The notes under the pieces were generated by a model that saw only the letters and a program-made list of their open reading frames with translations, was not told the DNA's origin and searched no databases. From assembly GCF_020026915.1 (NCBI RefSeq), contig NZ_JAINUY010000004.1, positions 310,001 to 374,000 of the forward strand: DNA of 64,000 nucleotides, given 5' to 3'. Source of the stretch: Flavobacterium potami (GTDB lineage: Bacteria; Bacteroidota; Bacteroidia; Flavobacteriales; Flavobacteriaceae). Both the position numbers and the translations under genes were made by a program. Positions 61,279 through 64,000 of the stretch are shown here, one piece after another. Every line of letters begins with the position of its first letter. Position 1 is the first letter of the stretch.

Positions 61279-62799
61279 TTAACTATTTATCAAATAATCT
61301 TTTACTTTTTGAACGAAAGGATACATTACTTGATCCTCTTTGAATTCTGGAATTATGTTTCTAACATCGTCGTACCATTTTTTAGTAATAGACGAAATTT
61401 TATCTTTTTGACCTAAATAATCAATTGCCTGAACAATTGTGATTAATTCGATGGCTAAAACTTCAAACGAATTTTCGATCACTTTTGATGTAATTACTGC
61501 AGCATTTGTTCCCATACTTACAATGTCTTGATTGTCATTGTTGTTCGGGATACTGTGTACGTACATTGGGTTAGATAACATTTGGTTTTCTGCAGTTGTT
61601 GAAGTTGCAACGAATTGAACTCCCTGCATTCCGAAATTAAATCCTAATGTTCCTAAGTTTACGAATGGAGGCAAAATTTCGTTGATTTTTGAATTCAATA
61701 AATAATTCAATTGACGTTCTGCCAGCATCGTTAATTTTGTAACAACGATTTTCAGTTTATCCATTTCTAACGAAATATAATCTCCGTGAAAATTTCCTCC
61801 GTGATAAACGTGTTTGTTTTTAACGTCAATAATTGGATTATCGTTTGCTGAATTAAATTCGTCTTCCAAAATAGAAGCTACATTATTGATCGTTTCTAAA
61901 ACGGGTCCCAAAATTTGAGGAACACATCTTAATGAATAATATTCCTGAACTTTTTCTTTGAAGATTTCTTCTGTATTTTCACCAGAATATAAGTGGTCTT
62001 CTCTTTTACGGATCAACGTACTGTCAGAAAGATTTTTTCTCATTCTTTCTGCCACTTCCTGCTGTCCTTTATGACGTTTGGTTTGATTTAATTCTTCAGA
62101 AAAGTGATCATCATAAGCTTGAACCAATTCGTTAATAGCACAAGAAGCTTTTAACGACCAGTCTAATAATTTTGAAGCATAATGAACATTTACCACTCCA
62201 ATTCCTGTCATTACAGAAGTTCCGTTAATTAACGCTAAACCTTCTCTAATTTCTACTTGAATTGGTTTTAAACCTTCAATTTCAAAAACTTCTGGAGTCG
62301 GACGTCTTTCACCTTTATAAAAAACTTCACCTTCACCAATTAAAACTAAAGCCAAATGTGATAATTGTACCAAGTCTCCACTTGCACCAACACCACCATG
62401 TTCAAAAATTAAAGGCGTAATATCTCTGTTGATTAATTCTGCCATTAAATGAATTACAGAAGAATGAACTCCTGAATTTCCTAAAGAAAGGGTATTTAAT
62501 CTCGCCAGAATTGCTGCTTTTGCACATTCAGGGTTTAAAGGTTTTCCAGTTCCTGAAGAGTGGCTTCTAATTAAATTATATTGTAATTGAATTTGATCAG
62601 ACTCTTTAATTCTGTATTGAGCCATTGGACCAAAGCCAGTATTTACTCCGTAGATTACTTTGTTTCCTGAGAATTCTTTCAAGAAATTAAAACTTTCGTT
62701 TACTCGATTTAAAACCACATCGCTTATAGCAACTTTGTTTTTCCCAAAAATTATGGCTTCAAATTCTGCTAAACTTAAATATTCATTTATTGTATTCAT
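61279..62799 (-). CDS. Aromatic amino acid ammonia-lyase, probable tyrosine ammonia-lyase
   Basis: 506 aa HAL/PAL/TAL enzyme. The Ala-Ser-Gly that forms the MIO cofactor is in GGVGASGDLVQLSH, near residue 150. The substrate loop reads NLIRSHSSGTG, whose Ser-His pair looks histidase-like. However, length and sequence are, by recall, very close to the characterised F. johnsoniae tyrosine ammonia-lyase, and no hut genes are near. It should make 4-coumarate, the aryl starter. The ATG at 62799 is preferred to a TTG at 62802. Confidence 0.88.
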   Translation of the reverse strand: MNTINEYLSLAEFEAIIFGKNKVAISDVVLNRVNESFNFLKEFSGNKVIYGVNTGFGPMAQYRIKESDQIQLQYNLIRSHSSGTGKPLNPECAKAAILARLNTLSLGNSGVHSSVIHLMAELINRDITPLIFEHGGVGASGDLVQLSHLALVLIGEGEVFYKGERRPTPEVFEIEGLKPIQVEIREGLALINGTSVMTGIGVVNVHYASKLLDWSLKASCAINELVQAYDDHFSEELNQTKRHKGQQEVAERMRKNLSDSTLIRKREDHLYSGENTEEIFKEKVQEYYSLRCVPQILGPVLETINNVASILEDEFNSANDNPIIDVKNKHVYHGGNFHGDYISLEMDKLKIVVTKLTMLAERQLNYLLNSKINEILPPFVNLGTLGFNFGMQGVQFVATSTTAENQMLSNPMYVHSIPNNNDNQDIVSMGTNAAVITSKVIENSFEVLAIELITIVQAIDYLGQKDKISSITKKWYDDVRNIIPEFKEDQVMYPFVQKVKDYLINS

Positions 62800-62835
62800 C
62801 AAATCAATTTTGGTTGCGCTAATTTAATTTTATTT

Positions 62836-62861
62836 ATCAAAATAAATGTAGTTATTTTGAT
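62836..62861. promoter_or_regulatory. Palindrome in the divergent promoter region
   Basis: ATCAAAATAA (62836-62845) and TTATTTTGAT (62852-62861) are perfect complements with a 6-base spacer, in the 101-base gap between the ammonia-lyase and flavin-enzyme genes. It may be an operator. Each arm also resembles a -7 box missing one T. Confidence 0.5.
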
Positions 62862-62900
62862 GATGGCAAATGTAGGTTAATTAATGATAATAATTCTAAT

Positions 62901-64000
62901 ATGACAAAGGAGTTTGTTGATGTTTTAGTGATTGGTGCAGGACCGTCTGGATGTGTTTCGGCATCGTACCTTTTTAAAAACAACGTAAAGGTTAAAGTTG
63001 TAGAAAAAACAAAGTTTCCGAGACTTGTAGTAGGCGAGAGCCTTATTCCGCGTGTTATGGATCATTTTGCTGAGGCAGAATTGTTTGACGCGCTTGATGC
63101 AATGAACTTCGAAAAAAAATTGGGAGCTCGTTTCATTAGAGGAGCAGAAATTTGCAATTTTGATTTCAGTAAAAAATTTGGAGAAGGCTGGGATTGGACT
63201 TGGCAGGTTCCAAGAGCTGATTTTGACAACACTATGGCGCAGGAAATTGTACGAAAAGGAATTGATCTGGAATTTGAAACAGAAGTTCTGGAAGTTTCTT
63301 TTGAAGGTAAAAAATCCAAAACCATCGTAAAGGACAAAGACGGAAATTTAAAAGAAATTCACGCCAACTTTATTATCGATTCAAGCGGATACGGACGTGT
63401 TTTGCCAAGACTTTTAGACTTGGATACGCCTTCTAAATTAGATCCGCATTCTTCGATTTTTACTCATGTTAAAGATATTAATAGAGAAGAAGGAGAAGAA
63501 GGAACTCAGATTTCTTTTGATATTTTGGAAACCGAAGTTTGGCTTTGGGTAATTCCTTTCTCAAATGGAAATACAAGTTTAGGAGTTGTTGGACCCACAG
63601 ATTTTATCAATTCGCTTTCTGAAAATAAAGATAATGCTGAAGCGTTGCGAAATGCGATTCAGAAATCAGATTATTATATCAAAAGATTTAAAGGAACAGA
63701 ATTTTTGTTTGAACCAGTTAAATTAGAAAACTATTCAAGAGCAGTGAAAAGAATGTACGGAGATGGTTTTGCTTTGACAGGAAACAGTTCAGAATTCTTA
63801 GATCCGGTTTTCTCTTCGGGTGTAGCTTTTGCAACTGAATCTGGAATGTTGGCTGCCAAATTATATCTAAAAGAATCGCAAGGAATTCCTGTTGATTGGG
63901 AAGTAGAATTTACACAATATATGAAACGCGGTATTGCCGTTTTTACGACTTATGTACAAGAATGGTACACCGGAAATCTACAAACTTTATTTTTCCATCA
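62901..64000 (+). CDS. Flavin-dependent monooxygenase/halogenase family protein (3' end outside window)
   Basis: At least 366 residues are visible with no stop before the window ends. FAD-binding GAGPSG is at 12-17 and GESLIPR at 45-51. A Lys in FEKKLGARF (about 73) stands where halogenases have their active-site Lys. WLWVIP (214-219) matches the WxWxIP motif, and FLDPVFSSG (299-307) matches FxxPxxSxG. These three favour a halogenase over a plain hydroxylase, and chlorinated flexirubins are known. It is divergent from the ammonia-lyase gene. Confidence 0.8.
   Translation, partial: MTKEFVDVLVIGAGPSGCVSASYLFKNNVKVKVVEKTKFPRLVVGESLIPRVMDHFAEAELFDALDAMNFEKKLGARFIRGAEICNFDFSKKFGEGWDWTWQVPRADFDNTMAQEIVRKGIDLEFETEVLEVSFEGKKSKTIVKDKDGNLKEIHANFIIDSSGYGRVLPRLLDLDTPSKLDPHSSIFTHVKDINREEGEEGTQISFDILETEVWLWVIPFSNGNTSLGVVGPTDFINSLSENKDNAEALRNAIQKSDYYIKRFKGTEFLFEPVKLENYSRAVKRMYGDGFALTGNSSEFLDPVFSSGVAFATESGMLAAKLYLKESQGIPVDWEVEFTQYMKRGIAVFTTYVQEWYTGNLQTLFFH

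Larger units (their letters stand above)
30122..64000. other. Flexirubin (aryl polyene-dialkylresorcinol) biosynthetic gene cluster
   Basis: About 34 kb of nearly continuous minus-strand genes. They encode DarA/DarB, an ammonia-lyase, an adenylate-forming ligase, two ACPs, five ketosynthase-type proteins besides DarB, FabG, three hotdog proteins, acyltransferases, LolA, an RND exporter and an ABC exporter, plus a divergent flavin enzyme. This is the known composition of flexirubin and related aryl polyene clusters. The left edge is set by the palindrome at 29881-30120. The right edge lies outside the window. Confidence 0.92.

Noticed and set aside
61279..62802. Annotation of the ammonia-lyase as hutH of histidine degradation
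   Set aside because: There are no hutU, hutI or hutG genes nearby, and the gene sits in a flexirubin cluster that requires a hydroxycinnamate starter.

Overview
The window is from a low-GC member of the Bacteroidota, almost certainly a Flavobacterium close to F. johnsoniae. The evidence is its AT-rich codon use, TAnnTTTG-type -7 promoter boxes in place of sigma70 sites, few Shine-Dalgarno sequences, a SprE/PorW gliding and type IX secretion lipoprotein, an ATP synthase operon without atpD and atpC, and a complete flexirubin-type pigment cluster with DarA, DarB and a tyrosine ammonia-lyase.

1-30 kb is mostly core genome. In order it holds the 3' part of a membrane protein gene, upp, a DUF4254/glycosyltransferase-9 pair, two orphan genes between two matching hairpins, a ferredoxin reductase, an ABC exporter pair, sprE, a bactofilin, and atpZ - membrane protein - atpB-E-F-H-A-G. 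The ATP synthase operon has strong hairpins exactly after atpE and after atpA. It ends at a clean terminator, followed by about 570 non-coding bases with a long hairpin and three tandem copies of a 88-93 bp repeat. Next come an acetyltransferase, a polysaccharide flippase, dut, a sugar nucleotidyltransferase, a TPR protein, a DUF4292 lipoprotein, an EnvC-like M23 protein, a CBS protein, rbfA, a LolC/E-like permease, a MATE transporter, an N-acetylmuramoyl-L-alanine amidase and a dus gene.

30-64 kb is the flexirubin cluster, nearly all on the minus strand and tightly packed with ATGA or TAATG junctions. It makes the aryl-polyene acid using a tyrosine/histidine ammonia-lyase family enzyme, an adenylating ligase, two acyl carrier proteins, several ketosynthases including a KS/chain-length-factor pair, FabG and three hotdog dehydratases. 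It makes the dialkylresorcinol using DarA and DarB. It also carries candidates for joining and exporting the two halves: an RND-acyltransferase-methyltransferase-like fusion, a LpxL-type acyltransferase, a BtrH-like protein, a C45 N-terminal-nucleophile lipoprotein, LolA, an ABC-2 exporter and three tandem outer-membrane barrels. A divergent flavin enzyme with halogenase motifs starts at the right edge and runs out of the window.

Spacers in the right half hold several families of long inverted repeats: CGACCGAAGGGAGAAATCAC, CTCGCAAAGACGCAGAGTCG and GCCACGAATTCACGAATT. No tRNA, rRNA, CRISPR array, transposase or prophage gene was seen. The least explained items are the post-ATP-synthase tandem repeat, the hairpins inside the atp operon, the three-domain RND fusion, the Cys-less half-length ketosynthase-like protein, and the question of which of four acyltransferase-like proteins forms the flexirubin ester.
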